43,087 nucleotides of DNA from Sporosarcina sp. Lineage in GTDB: Bacteria > Bacillota > Bacilli > Bacillales_A > Planococcaceae. A model generated the notes under the pieces. The model did no database searches, was not told the origin of the DNA, and was given only the letters and a program-made list of their open reading frames with translations. Made by a program: the position numbers and the translations under genes. Location of the stretch: NCBI GenBank assembly GCA_029257435.1, contig JARIBI010000200.1, positions 1 through 43,087 on the forward strand, written 5' to 3'. Shown here in pieces: positions 24,215-32,655 of this stretch (position 1 is its first letter; every line of letters begins with the position of its first letter).

Positions 24215-25444
24215 ATGAACATCTTAACTGGCTTACTTGGGTGTCTCGTCATTCTTTTCGTTGCTTTTTTGCTCTCAGACAACAAACGCAAAATCAATTA
24301 CCGCGTCGTAGTAATTGGAGTTACGATGCAAATTTTCTTTGGTTACCTCGTTTTAAAGTCTTCAGGCGGCCGAGCAGTAATTGAAAAGTTTTCTGGCAGT
24401 ATCCAAAACGTGATCCATTACGGAAATGAAGGACTCGCATTCGTATTTGGAAGTCTCGCGGATTCATCCGCTCCGACAGGTTTCATCTTTGGAATCCGGG
24501 TGGCAGCAATGGCGATTTTCGTCACTGCGCTCATTTCTCTGCTTTACCACTTGGGCATTATGCAATTTTTCGTCCGGATTGTCGGCGGAGGATTGGCAAA
24601 AGTTCTAGGAACAAGCAAGCCGGAATCCCTTACTGCAGCCTCTAATATTTTCTTAGGGCTTCAAGAAGCACCGCTTATTATTAAGCCATACATTAAAACA
24701 TTAACACGTTCAGAATTGTTCGCTGTCATGGTGGGCGGACTCGCATCAGTAGCGGGCGGAACGATGCTCGCATACGCAGCACTCGGTATCCCAATCAATT
24801 ATTTGCTGTCTGCAAGTTTTATGGCGGCTCCGGCAGGCCTCGTGTTTGCTAAAATTTTAATTCCTGAAACAGAAGTTCCGAAAAACGTTGTAGATGATGA
24901 ACCGAAAGAATTGATTAGCGAAGGCGGAGTGAAGCCAGGCGCAATCGATGCAGTCACAAAAGGTGCTGCTGAAGGATTGAAAATGGCAGGGCTAATTATT
25001 GCAATGCTGATTGCATTCATCTCGCTTCTAGCCATGGCGAACGGCATTCTTGGCGGAATCGGTGGCTGGTTCGGTCATCCAGACATTTCACTTCAGCAGA
25101 TTTTCGGGTACATCTTCTCCCCACTGGCGTTCGCAATGGGCGTGCCTTGGTCTGAAGCAATGACAGCAGGTAACTTGCTCGGTCAAAAAGTAATCTTGAA
25201 CGAGATGGTCGCATTCACATCATTCCAGCCAATGATTGAAGCGCTGTCGGATAAAACCGTCGCAATCTTGACATTCTCGTTATGTGGATTCGCGAACATC
25301 GGATCCCTCGGAATCCTAATTGCCAGCATGACAGCATTTGCTGAAAACCAGCGCGCCGTTGTTGCGAAACTAGGTTTCAAAGCAGTCATCGCAGGTACGC
25401 TCGCAAACCTGATGAGCGGTACAATCGCTGGTATGTTTATGTAG
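24215..25444 (+). CDS. nupC: NupC-family concentrative nucleoside transporter
   Basis: A 409-aa carrier of the concentrative nucleoside transporter family, which imports nucleosides with protons or sodium. Multiple membrane segments are present, with family motifs GLQEAPLIIKPYI (about residues 148-160) and the C-terminal half PWSEAMTAGNLLGQKVILNE and FSLCGFANIGSLGI. ATG 24215 follows GAGGAGA; an upstream in-frame ATG would start before the promoter and was rejected. It is the uptake arm of the nucleoside regulon, divergent from its probable repressor. Confidence 0.92.
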   Translation: MNILTGLLGCLVILFVAFLLSDNKRKINYRVVVIGVTMQIFFGYLVLKSSGGRAVIEKFSGSIQNVIHYGNEGLAFVFGSLADSSAPTGFIFGIRVAAMAIFVTALISLLYHLGIMQFFVRIVGGGLAKVLGTSKPESLTAASNIFLGLQEAPLIIKPYIKTLTRSELFAVMVGGLASVAGGTMLAYAALGIPINYLLSASFMAAPAGLVFAKILIPETEVPKNVVDDEPKELISEGGVKPGAIDAVTKGAAEGLKMAGLIIAMLIAFISLLAMANGILGGIGGWFGHPDISLQQIFGYIFSPLAFAMGVPWSEAMTAGNLLGQKVILNEMVAFTSFQPMIEALSDKTVAILTFSLCGFANIGSLGILIASMTAFAENQRAVVAKLGFKAVIAGTLANLMSGTIAGMFM

Positions 25445-25458
25445 ATGAATTGCAAAAA

Positions 25459-25487
25459 AAGCACCCGCAGCTGCGGGTGCTTATTTG
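25459..25487 (+). terminator. Terminator of nupC
   Basis: A 24-bp perfect palindrome (AAGCACCCGCAG and complement, 25459-25482), preceded by A7 and followed by ATTTG. Confidence 0.8.
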
Positions 25488-25523
25488 CATGAAGGGGAGT
25501 GGGGGGCGATGAATTCTTGGGAT

Positions 25524-26033
25524 TGGCCGATTGTCCAAGCTGAATGGCCGATTGTTTGCTCCAAGTGGCCGATTCACCCCGGGGTCTGGCCGATTCCGCA
25601 AGCTATGTGGCCGATTCCAACACGAAGCTGGCCGATTCCACTATTCTCCGTTATCTAGCCATCCCTAAACGCGCGAAGCGCCACCAATAAATCCCTTAAC
25701 GCAGTTGAATTGTGTGCAGGTGCCGATAAATTCAAGGACATGGCCGATTGTTTGCTCCAAGTGGCCGATTCCCCCCGGTATCTGGCCGATTCCCAAAGCC
25801 AAGTGGCCGATTCCAATACGAAGCTGGCCGATTCCACTATTCTCCGTTATCTAGCCCGTCCCTCAACGCAGTTGAATTGTGTGCCGTTATCGAGAAACTC
25901 CGTGAAGTGTCGGAGAAATGTCCGTGAGTGATGGAGAACTTCATCTAGATGATCGACAAACACCCATAACTGACAGACAAATCCGAGACTATGATAATGA
26001 GAACCAGCACGCCATATAAATGAAAACCAGCGC
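25524..26033. repeat. 21-bp repeat array A4 with second 21-bp module
   Basis: Six units of 21 bp from 25524 (TGGCCGATT starts), a 70-bp linker (25650-25719) with the same core as A3, one variant unit at 25720 (GTGCCGATAAA) and five units from 25741. A shortened 41-bp linker follows (25846-25886). From 25887 to 26033 seven segments keep 21-bp spacing with the second-module starts (TTATCGAG, TGTCGGAG, TGATGGAG, TGATCGAC, TGACAGAC, TGATAATG, CATATAAA). The orientation is the same as A3. It lies between the nupC terminator and the 3' side of the GNAT gene. Confidence 0.92.
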
Positions 26034-26387
26034 ATTAACATAAGTAATTTATAGTGTAATAATACAGCTAACGGTCCGTTCGGGCGATGACTATAGACCG
26101 TTCATCGGAAAGCATTCCGAAAGTAGACGAAGCAGCAAATACAATGCTTTACGAACCGTTTAGAGCAGATTCTAAACTTGCACATCTTAAAATGCATGCT
26201 CCGGTAATACCTTCATTCCTAATCACACGGGCTTCGCCCAATAAACCCATGCGTCCATCTTCCGAGGGAGTCATCCTCAAGCTGGAGAAGAGCTGTTGTC
26301 AGCTCTTCACGATGAACAGGGCTTCAATGTGCCGTATTCTTCTGTCCAAACTGTATCGAAATGCCTGAACAAGACAACCGTGTCTTC
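26034..26387. other. Intergenic region, no supported gene
   Basis: This 350-bp stretch between array A4 and the GNAT gene has short open frames on the plus strand without ribosome binding sites. One (about 26250-26390) reads PQAGEELLSALHDEQGF, protein-like but unassigned. A small hairpin near 26370-26385 (AAGACA/TGTCTT) could be a weak terminator for the GNAT gene. Confidence 0.3.
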
Positions 26388-27224
26388 CTATTTGACTGCT
26401 AAGTTGCGGAGAACTTCATAATAATCTTGCCGCTCTTGCTGGACAAATCCGATTCTCTCATACAATTTCAATGCGCCTTCATTTTTAGTTTCTACATCTA
26501 ATTTAATGATATTTCCAGTTGGAATTTCGTGTTGAACAATCCGTTGCAGCGCTTGACCGCCATAGCCTTTGCCTCTGAAATCAGCGAGGACTGCAAATCC
26601 CGAAATGTAGGATTCATTGGGACTGCGGGTTACTCGGATTTTGCCGATTGAGATTCCTCTTGCTTCTATAATGTAGCGTTGTTCTTCAACACGCGATAAG
26701 CGCTCACTGTAGTAGGACTCCGCATCTTCTAATGAAAACGAAAACGCTTCTGCGTCCAAAGCAGTTTCAAACGTTTTGTCTTCCGGGACAGCCGTTCTCA
26801 ATGCGATGTCTTTCGTTTCTGCCAGTTCCTTCTGATGCCAATGCATATGAAACTCGGAAAACGAATAGTCACACGGCTGGGCTGCCATCCATCCTTTCGC
26901 GGAATCTGAAGTTCCAGGTGCATTGAATAACACCTTCTTGAACCCTTTATCTTCAATCACTTGCAGCGCTTCATGCCAGAGCTTTGTAAAGTGTCCATTT
27001 CTGCGTTCTTCCGGAGTCACCATGCCGCAAACTTCGACTGTGGAACCGAATCCGTATAATGCTAAGTAGGCGATGAGTTCTTCGTCCCTCCAAACAAAGA
27101 AATCCAGTGAGTCGTCTGTCCGTTCCCGAAGCATCTCCCAATTTAATTTCAGTTCAATCGTGTCGTGCTGCTCACATTGTTGTTGTAAGTGCTGTATTCC
27201 TTTAAGTTGTTTTGCAGTCAGCAT
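26388..27224 (-). CDS. GNAT acetyltransferase with two GNAT-like halves
   Basis: A 278-aa protein with two GNAT-like halves. The N-terminal half (about 1-130) has a degenerate acetyl-CoA motif (GMVTPEERRNGHFTKLW). The C-terminal half (about 140-278) has a canonical motif A, VLADFRGKGYGGQAL, followed by LDVETKNEGALKLYERIGF. Such tandem GNATs usually keep one active domain and use the other for structure or substrate binding. The acceptor substrate is unknown. ATG 27224 follows GGAGG with a 6-nt gap; an ATG eight codons upstream lies before that site and was rejected. Divergent from the PduO-like gene. Confidence 0.88.
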   Translation of the reverse strand: MLTAKQLKGIQHLQQQCEQHDTIELKLNWEMLRERTDDSLDFFVWRDEELIAYLALYGFGSTVEVCGMVTPEERRNGHFTKLWHEALQVIEDKGFKKVLFNAPGTSDSAKGWMAAQPCDYSFSEFHMHWHQKELAETKDIALRTAVPEDKTFETALDAEAFSFSLEDAESYYSERLSRVEEQRYIIEARGISIGKIRVTRSPNESYISGFAVLADFRGKGYGGQALQRIVQHEIPTGNIIKLDVETKNEGALKLYERIGFVQQERQDYYEVLRNLAVK

Positions 27225-27290
27225 GCCGTACCTCCAATGATAATTCAAGGTTTTTATTCATCGTTGTGCAAATGTCATGTTCTTTTATTA

Positions 27291-27299
27291 TGCTATACT
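27291..27299 (+). promoter_or_regulatory. Extended -10 promoter of the PduO-like gene
   Basis: TGCTATACT forms an extended -10 (TGn plus TATACT) about 36 nt before the start codon. No good -35 box is present at 17 bp. Confidence 0.45.
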
Positions 27300-27334
27300 G
27301 GCTCAAATGAACCCCATAGGAAGAAGGTATTCAA

Positions 27335-27901
27335 ATGAAAAAAGATATGCGTTATATTTGTTATCCATTCATGAGAGAATCTGCATCGATGGTAGACTTT
27401 GAAATTCGGACAGATTCATTGACGACTCGAATCGGGGAAGCCTTATCTTTGACTGAAGACGTTGAGAAAGTTCAAACCGATCTTCGCTGGCTCCAACCGC
27501 TGGCCTACCACTTAAATGGCTCAGTCCGCGGGAAACAAGCGATCTTCCCCGAAGACTTGCAGCGTCTGAGTGACGTATACGATGAGTATGTGAACGAACT
27601 GGGGGAATTGATCGAACAATTCGTACTCCCGCAAGGCACCCATGCGGCCACTGTCCTTCACGTGTGCCGAAGTGAAGCTAAGAAATCGGTACGTGCTCTC
27701 CACAAAGTATCGTTAGAACGCGACGTTCCAGAAATTCTTTTCGATTTCGCTCAGCTGATGGCAAACGTGTTATTCGTAATGGCTGTCTATACCAACAAAG
27801 CTCAAGGATGCGACGAAATTCCATTCATCAGTAAATCTTATCCTGAATGGAAAAAGAAAAAGAAACAAATCGACAAGGTGAACACTTCCTCTGAAGCGTG
27901 A
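27335..27901 (+). CDS. PduO-like (cobalamin adenosyltransferase fold) protein lacking the ATP-binding N-terminus
   Basis: A 188-aa protein resembling the helical core of PduO-type ATP:cob(I)alamin adenosyltransferases. The segment LPQGTHAATVLHVCRSEAKKSVRAL (about 98-123) parallels the family's LPGGxxxAAxLHxARTxxRRAER stretch. The N-terminal KIYTKTGDxGxT ATP-binding motif is missing; the protein begins directly with MRYICYPFMRES. The conserved RR pair of the core is KK/KS here. Catalysis is therefore doubtful; a regulatory or ligand-binding role is possible. The normal start (ATG with AGAAGG) and long open frame argue against a pseudogene. A very basic C-terminus (KKKKKQ) is unusual. Identification rests on one motif plus length. 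Confidence 0.65.
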   Translation: MKKDMRYICYPFMRESASMVDFEIRTDSLTTRIGEALSLTEDVEKVQTDLRWLQPLAYHLNGSVRGKQAIFPEDLQRLSDVYDEYVNELGELIEQFVLPQGTHAATVLHVCRSEAKKSVRALHKVSLERDVPEILFDFAQLMANVLFVMAVYTNKAQGCDEIPFISKSYPEWKKKKKQIDKVNTSSEA

Positions 27902-28030
27902 TCGTTGGATGTGTGGTGATTGATGTAATAAATGTACTATAAGAAGTTCTTATGTTATTCATTCGAAACTAACGAATTACCTTATCTGTCGGAGAGAGGT
28001 ATACTACAACAGATGAGGAGGCAGATGACG

Positions 28031-28768
28031 ATGGAATACATTTTGCTCTTTTTTATAGCACTGATTGCAATGATGCTTGGTACGCTAGCAGGAGGCGGGG
28101 GACTGATTACGATGCCCGCGATGCTGCTAATGGGTATTCCAATCCATTCTGTGATCGGAGCCAGTAAAATCTCCACGACTTTCAGTTCCTTCACTACGTT
28201 TCTAACTGTATTATTAAAAAAGGAGATTACACTCCGTGAATCATGGTGGATTTTACCAGTCTCCCTGACAGCAGGCACATTGGGCGGAATTACCGCAACC
28301 CATATTCCAGAGTCCGCACTTTATAAACTTGCGATTGTCTTGCTGGTCGGTGCATTTTTCACATCATTTCTATCGAAAGCAGACTTTGCGGGACAAGCGA
28401 TGCTGCAGCCTTCGAAAACCGGCGTAGCTGGATTGGTCGGCATCGGGTTGTACGATGGTTTATTCGGCCCAGGGCAGGGTACGCTCCTGCTCTATTTGTT
28501 CAATCAATTACGGATTTCCTACATGCGTTCAATTGGATTTGTTCGGCTCGCTTCGTTTTCTAGCGGGTTAGGAGCTGCCGTCAGCTATATCGCGATGGGG
28601 AAAATTATTTGGCCGATTGCGTTCGTACTTGTCTTAGGCTCTTTGTCTGGCGCTCAAATTGGAGTGCGCATTGCAGAAAAACTGAACCCGCAACACGTTC
28701 GTGTCCTACTGCGCTTAGTCATTGTAGGCTTAATTGTCCAGCTGGTTGTGGAAGCCATTTTAAAATAA
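28031..28768 (+). CDS. TauE/SafE-family sulfite/organosulfur exporter-like membrane protein
   Basis: A 245-aa membrane protein with about eight hydrophobic segments and the family's paired motifs: GTLAGGGGLITMPAMLLMGIP near the N-terminus (about 14-34) and GLYDGLFGPGQGTLL in the second half (about 140-154). Substrates in characterised relatives are sulfite, sulfoacetate or taurine-derived anions; the substrate here is unknown. ATG 28031 is 9 nt after GAGGAGG; the ATG at 28025 is too close to it. Convergent with rsgA, with a shared terminator. Confidence 0.88.
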   Translation: MEYILLFFIALIAMMLGTLAGGGGLITMPAMLLMGIPIHSVIGASKISTTFSSFTTFLTVLLKKEITLRESWWILPVSLTAGTLGGITATHIPESALYKLAIVLLVGAFFTSFLSKADFAGQAMLQPSKTGVAGLVGIGLYDGLFGPGQGTLLLYLFNQLRISYMRSIGFVRLASFSSGLGAAVSYIAMGKIIWPIAFVLVLGSLSGAQIGVRIAEKLNPQHVRVLLRLVIVGLIVQLVVEAILK

Positions 28769-28775
28769 GAAAACG

Positions 28776-28813
28776 CGAAAGCAGCCGACTCCAGAGCCGC
28801 TTTCGTTTTTTTT
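28776..28813. terminator. Terminator between TauE/SafE gene and rsgA
   Basis: Stem CGAAAGC/GCTTTCG with a 16-nt loop and eight T on the plus strand. The minus strand also has a T-rich tail, so it may act for both convergent genes. Confidence 0.8.
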
Positions 28814-28823
28814 GGTCCTGGCA

Positions 28824-29888
28824 TCATTTGCGCTGTGATTTTGTAAGAGCTTTCCATCGTTTTCGTTCAGCAGCTTGTGCTTGTGCATCCGTTTTTCGAT
28901 CCAAGTATGCGATTTCCCGCTGCAATTTAAGGTAACTGGCGAAACGGTCTTCCGCAAGAGATCCGTCACTTAACGCTTGTGAAATGGCACATCCCGGCTC
29001 GGATCGATGGCTGCAGTCATTGAATTTGCATGACTCGGAAAGTGCGTCAATATCTGAAAAACTGCCTTCAATATCCTCACTGTCGTTCCATAATTGAAAT
29101 TCCCGCATACCGGGTGTGTCTATCAAGACGCCGCCTGCAGGGAGCGGTATGAGTTCGCGGTGAGTTGTTGTATGGCGTCCTTTGGCATCATCTTCCCGGA
29201 TATTTTGGACCGTCATCGTCTGATCCCCGCAGATTGCGTTGACTAACGAAGACTTCCCGACACCTGAGGAGCCTAGTAAAGACGCGGTTTTCCCGCCTTT
29301 AAGCCAAGTTGTGAGCTGATCAATTCCGGCACCCGTTTTACTGCTGACAGCGAGTACATCAGTGCCGAATGCAATGTCGCGTGCTTGGTTAATAAAATCA
29401 TCTGGAGTATCACTTAGATCTGCTTTTGTCAGTACAATTACTGGAATTGCGCCGGAGTCAAAGGCCGCGACCAAGTATCGTTCCAGTCTCCGAATGTTGA
29501 AATCATCATTCATGGAAGTGACCAAAAATACGATATCGACATTGACTGCAATCAGCTGTTCAGACATGGAGTCTCCCGCGGTTTTCCGGGAAAAAATAGA
29601 AGTTCTTGGCAGGATCGAATGGATGATTCCACGTTCTTCGCCGGGCATTTGTTCAATTGCGACCCAGTCTCCGACGGCAGGATAATCTCTTCGGTCGAGT
29701 GCGTGATGGAGTAAAGATCCGGAGCAGACAGCAAGCCACTCACCGTGTTCAGTGATAACCCGATACATATGTTTATGTTCTAAGATCACGCGTCCAGCTA
29801 TGCAGTTGCCTGATTTGAAATCGTGTTTCTGTTCATTCCAATGCAGTTGGTGAAGATCGTTCCAACCGTAACTTTGTAGTGTGTTCAA
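28824..29888 (-). CDS. rsgA: Ribosome small-subunit-dependent GTPase A
   Basis: A 354-aa circularly permuted GTPase that checks late maturation of the 30S subunit. Order of motifs: an OB-fold N-terminus (about 30-100), G4 LTKAD, G5 VSSKTG, then G1 GSSGVGKSS, G2 with the TTTHRE tract and G3 DTPGMREF, followed by a zinc knuckle (CKFNDCSHRSEPGC). It is longer than the roughly 298-aa housekeeping Bacillus RsgA (YloQ), closer to the E. coli length, so it may be a second paralogue; a housekeeping copy would be expected elsewhere. TTG 29888 lies 7 nt after GGAGG; the frame continues upstream without a start that has a ribosome binding site. A terminator-like hairpin lies in its leader. Confidence 0.92.
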   Translation of the reverse strand: MNTLQSYGWNDLHQLHWNEQKHDFKSGNCIAGRVILEHKHMYRVITEHGEWLAVCSGSLLHHALDRRDYPAVGDWVAIEQMPGEERGIIHSILPRTSIFSRKTAGDSMSEQLIAVNVDIVFLVTSMNDDFNIRRLERYLVAAFDSGAIPVIVLTKADLSDTPDDFINQARDIAFGTDVLAVSSKTGAGIDQLTTWLKGGKTASLLGSSGVGKSSLVNAICGDQTMTVQNIREDDAKGRHTTTHRELIPLPAGGVLIDTPGMREFQLWNDSEDIEGSFSDIDALSESCKFNDCSHRSEPGCAISQALSDGSLAEDRFASYLKLQREIAYLDRKTDAQAQAAERKRWKALTKSQRK

Positions 29889-29915
29889 TTCAATTCCTCC
29901 TAAATATGGGCATAT

Positions 29916-29953
29916 AAAAAAAGCATAGTGTCCTGGATCGGACTCCATGCTTT
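29916..29953 (-). terminator. Terminator-like hairpin in the rsgA leader
   Basis: On the minus strand AAAGCAT/ATGCTTT plus an inner GTCC/GGAC stem (two mismatches, loop of 6) is followed by seven T, ending about 15-20 nt before the rsgA ribosome binding site. No minus-strand gene lies directly upstream that it could terminate, so it may be an attenuator or block read-through. Confidence 0.65.
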
Positions 29954-30261
29954 CACGCGCATATCAGAAGAAACATGCCGAGTTTAGGGCATGGCAGGTG
30001 AAGGTATGGGTCCAATCCAATTTACATGTGTCAAGTTGAAGTTCGTCATAGTCATCACCTGCTTTCTGAATGTTAAATTAATCATAAAGGGTAGCTGTTT
30101 CAATGTCAATGAATTTTTAGAATTCACTTGCAACGGATGCGAGGAGCTGGAAAAACTAAGCAATTTCGCTATCCCGGCTCCTGCAACCGCAATGCGCGGG
30201 GAAATTATGATACACTTAATCTCACTAGCAACCTAATATATGCAATAGATGAGGTGACTCA
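29954..30261. other. Divergent intergenic region rsgA / pRiA4b-ORF3 gene
   Basis: About 310 bp with no supported gene. On the minus strand TTGACA (around 30030) and a small CATGCC/GGCATG hairpin (about 29975-29995) lie upstream of the rsgA leader terminator, but no good -10 box pairs with this TTGACA. TATGAT near 30207 could be a -10 for the plus-strand gene, without a convincing -35. Confidence 0.35.
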
Positions 30262-31689
30262 ATGAAGTCTTATATCGTAAACATTACAATGGTTCACGTA
30301 GAACCTGCCGTACGGCGAAGAGTGATTATGCCAGCAGGGGCGACGTTTAATCGTCTCCATGAAATGATTCAGCAAATGACAAACTTTGAGAGTTACCATA
30401 CGGATCGTCCGTATCACTTTTTTGAAGTTGAGGTAGATGGTTTGTGCATAACAGACAATCCGGTCCAGCGTGAGGAACTTAAACACTCTAATACACTCAC
30501 TCCTAAGCTTCCGACGCGAGTGAAAATTGATAAATATTTGGAGAAACACAAGCAATTGATGTACACATATGACTTTGGGGATGATTGGCGCTTCTCGATT
30601 GACCTCGAAGAAATCGTAGAAGATTATCACTTCGGTTTCCCGACGTTGCTGGACGGGGAAGGAACAGCACCGCCAGAAGACGTGGGAGGGCCGCCGGGAT
30701 ATTCCTCATTCCTGGCCATTATGAATGATCCCGCACATCCCGAGCACGAGCATATGAAGCAATGGGTATCCGGTGCGAGATATCACTCTTATGATAAAGA
30801 TCGAATCAATGACATGCTGAAATTGGTTAAATATAAGAAAACGGAATGGGATCATATTCATCATAAAAATTACGTGGTTATTAGCGACCCGTATCGCGAA
30901 TCTGAACTGTCAGAGGAGCAAGCAGCCGCAAAACCTGCAAAATCGGATTCCAAGAAGCAGGCAGACCATGGACTGAATTCTGCGCAGCAAGAAGATATAG
31001 AGCTGTATATCAAAGCGATGACCCGGTTATATGGATTGGTCCAGTTTGAACAAGTGGTTACTCTGTATAACATTCAAAATGAAGACCAGCTTACAGTGAA
31101 AAATTTGCAAGATTTCCTGACAACGGACAAGGTGGCGTCGAGCCTGAAAAAAGAAGATATTCTCTTTAAAGATTCCGTTTTCCTTGGTCCGAAACTTGCC
31201 GGAATCGTTCCAGAACAATTTGTCAGGGAAACCATTGAAAAACCGTATTATCAGCCCCCAAAAGAACAGCTGCTTCGCTATGCGGACCCCGGGTATTTTG
31301 ATCAAACACCTGAATTGGTTCATTTGGAGAAGTTATTCCAGAAGGAGAACATTCCTCAGATTCAAATTGATCGGATGCTCCATACGTTCATGACAGGATT
31401 ATCGATGTGGCATGCGAATTTCATGGAAGTCATCGGACGATTGATGGCGCAGGCAGGTCTCTTGCCTGAAGAGCGTGTGAAACAAATCGTTCCTGTTGCT
31501 ATTAATGTTGCGAATGCGGTTCGTCTTATTGAGAACAGAGGGCATACCCCTCAAGAGATGTTTGAATTGGAACGTTCTGACTTGAAACCATTGACGGAGC
31601 AGCCTGCTGCACCTGAAGTCAAAGTCGGACGCAACGAACCATGCCCATGCGGAAGCGGGAAGAAGTATAAGAAATGCTGCGGACGTTAA
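30262..31689 (+). CDS. Plasmid pRiA4b ORF-3-like protein with C-terminal SEC-C zinc motif
   Basis: A 475-aa protein. Residues 1 to about 190 match the pRiA4b ORF-3 (IS1096 passenger TnpR-like) family: an N-terminal [16 protein letters not shown] strand region, [19 protein letters not shown] and [19 protein letters not shown] middle region of about 240 aa (about 215-450) is rich in helices and unassigned. The C-terminus is a SEC-C motif, [20 protein letters not shown] (about 455-474), a zinc-binding tail first seen in SecA. The fusion is common in Bacillales but its function is unknown. Despite the family name, no transposon ends were seen nearby. ATG has GAGGTGA upstream, and a strong terminator follows. 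Confidence 0.85.
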   Translation: MKSYIVNITMVHVEPAVRRRVIMPAGATFNRLHEMIQQMTNFESYHTDRPYHFFEVEVDGLCITDNPVQREELKHSNTLTPKLPTRVKIDKYLEKHKQLMYTYDFGDDWRFSIDLEEIVEDYHFGFPTLLDGEGTAPPEDVGGPPGYSSFLAIMNDPAHPEHEHMKQWVSGARYHSYDKDRINDMLKLVKYKKTEWDHIHHKNYVVISDPYRESELSEEQAAAKPAKSDSKKQADHGLNSAQQEDIELYIKAMTRLYGLVQFEQVVTLYNIQNEDQLTVKNLQDFLTTDKVASSLKKEDILFKDSVFLGPKLAGIVPEQFVRETIEKPYYQPPKEQLLRYADPGYFDQTPELVHLEKLFQKENIPQIQIDRMLHTFMTGLSMWHANFMEVIGRLMAQAGLLPEERVKQIVPVAINVANAVRLIENRGHTPQEMFELERSDLKPLTEQPAAPEVKVGRNEPCPCGSGKKYKKCCGR

Positions 31690-31703
31690 CAGCGGACAAA
31701 CTG

Positions 31704-31744
31704 AATGCCCGCATCTGTTTAACCAACAGATGCGGGCATTTTAT
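31704..31744 (+). terminator. Terminator after the pRiA4b-ORF3/SEC-C gene
   Basis: Perfect 16-bp stem (AATGCCCGCATCTGTT and complement) with a 5-nt loop, followed by TTATT. Confidence 0.9.
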
Positions 31745-31763
31745 TAATTCAATCGGTTTATGA

Positions 31764-32655
31764 TCAGTGAACGTGTGATTTCAATTGTTCAATAACGATG
31801 GATAAAATGGTAAAGAATCGATCGATCTCCTCGACCGTATTGTAATGGACGAGACTGATCCGAAGAGCGCTTCCTCCGAACGGTGCAGCTAATCACTTCA
31901 TAAGGTTAATCGCTAAATAGTTCCCAGTCCGCGCTTCGATACCCGCATCATTCAAGGCATGACCAAGTATATCCGTTTCAATTCCTTCAATATTGAACGA
32001 GAACACGGGTAACCGTTCATCTGCATGAGCTGCGTTCTTTCCATATAAGATAACACCTTCTGCTTCTGTAAGTTTAGCAAGGAAGTGATTTGTGAGCTGC
32101 TGTTCATACAAATGAACAAAATGCATCGCACCGGTAATGTTACGGCGGCTTGGACGTATGCTCCCAAACAGGGCTTCATCTAATACAAGCCCATTAGCTT
32201 CGGCATCTTTTGTTAGTTGTGTTAAGTATTCCATAGAGCCGATGACCCCTTCAATTCCTTCATGGTTTTGCGAGCCGACTTCAAAGAAATAGGCGTCTTT
32301 CCCTAATTCTTTCTGGATCCGCCAGCCCTCCAGCCGTTCGAGTCGATCTCTATTTATATATCCGAAGCCCATGTGAGGACCGAAAATTTTCCTTGAAAAT
32401 CGACATTACATAAGTGAACGTGAATATCTCGTTCTGCCAGTTCCATCTATGGATTCACATTTGCGTGATGATCCGCTTGTGTAATGATAATATGGTCCCC
32501 TGCACGCAAGTCTCTTCCAAGATGATGTGCATACAAATGGAAGAAGTTTGTTGCATGCTGACCGAATCCGATCTCCGTATGATCTGCTGCGCCGACTAAA
32601 TTTGCAGCGAGCTGCCGGGCATCGACAATAGTTTGCTGCATTAGCGCTCGAAAAC
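31764..32655 (-). pseudogene. Decayed class V aminotransferase (cysteine desulfurase-like)
   Basis: Remains of a PLP-dependent class V aminotransferase related to cysteine desulfurases. Starting at the 5' side (near 32655) the sequence reads EIGFGQHATNFFHLYAHHLGR and TQADHHANVNP. Then comes a TAG (32447-32449) where relatives have Trp (TGG). After CNVDFQGKF the frame jumps to GPHMGF: the middle third, including the PLP-lysine segment (SAYKFFGP in relatives), is deleted. A further in-frame TGA at 31893-31895 separates the last part (PFGGSALRISLVHYN), which runs to a stop at 31764. The N-terminal 60 or so residues are also missing: the gene ends abruptly where the TPR fragment on the other strand begins. 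Clearly non-functional. Confidence 0.88.

Noticed and set aside
26087-26368. 93-codon plus-strand open frame downstream of array A4
   Set aside because: No ribosome binding site and low-complexity, unrecognisable sequence; an alternative frame is equally protein-like, so coding is not supported.
29991-30236. 81-codon plus-strand open frame in the rsgA divergent region
   Set aside because: No good ribosome binding site, odd composition and no family resemblance; it overlaps the rsgA leader.
30262-31689. Insertion element, because the pRiA4b-ORF3 family is known as an IS1096 passenger
   Set aside because: No transposase, terminal inverted repeats or target duplications were seen around the gene, and the gene has an ordinary chromosomal terminator.
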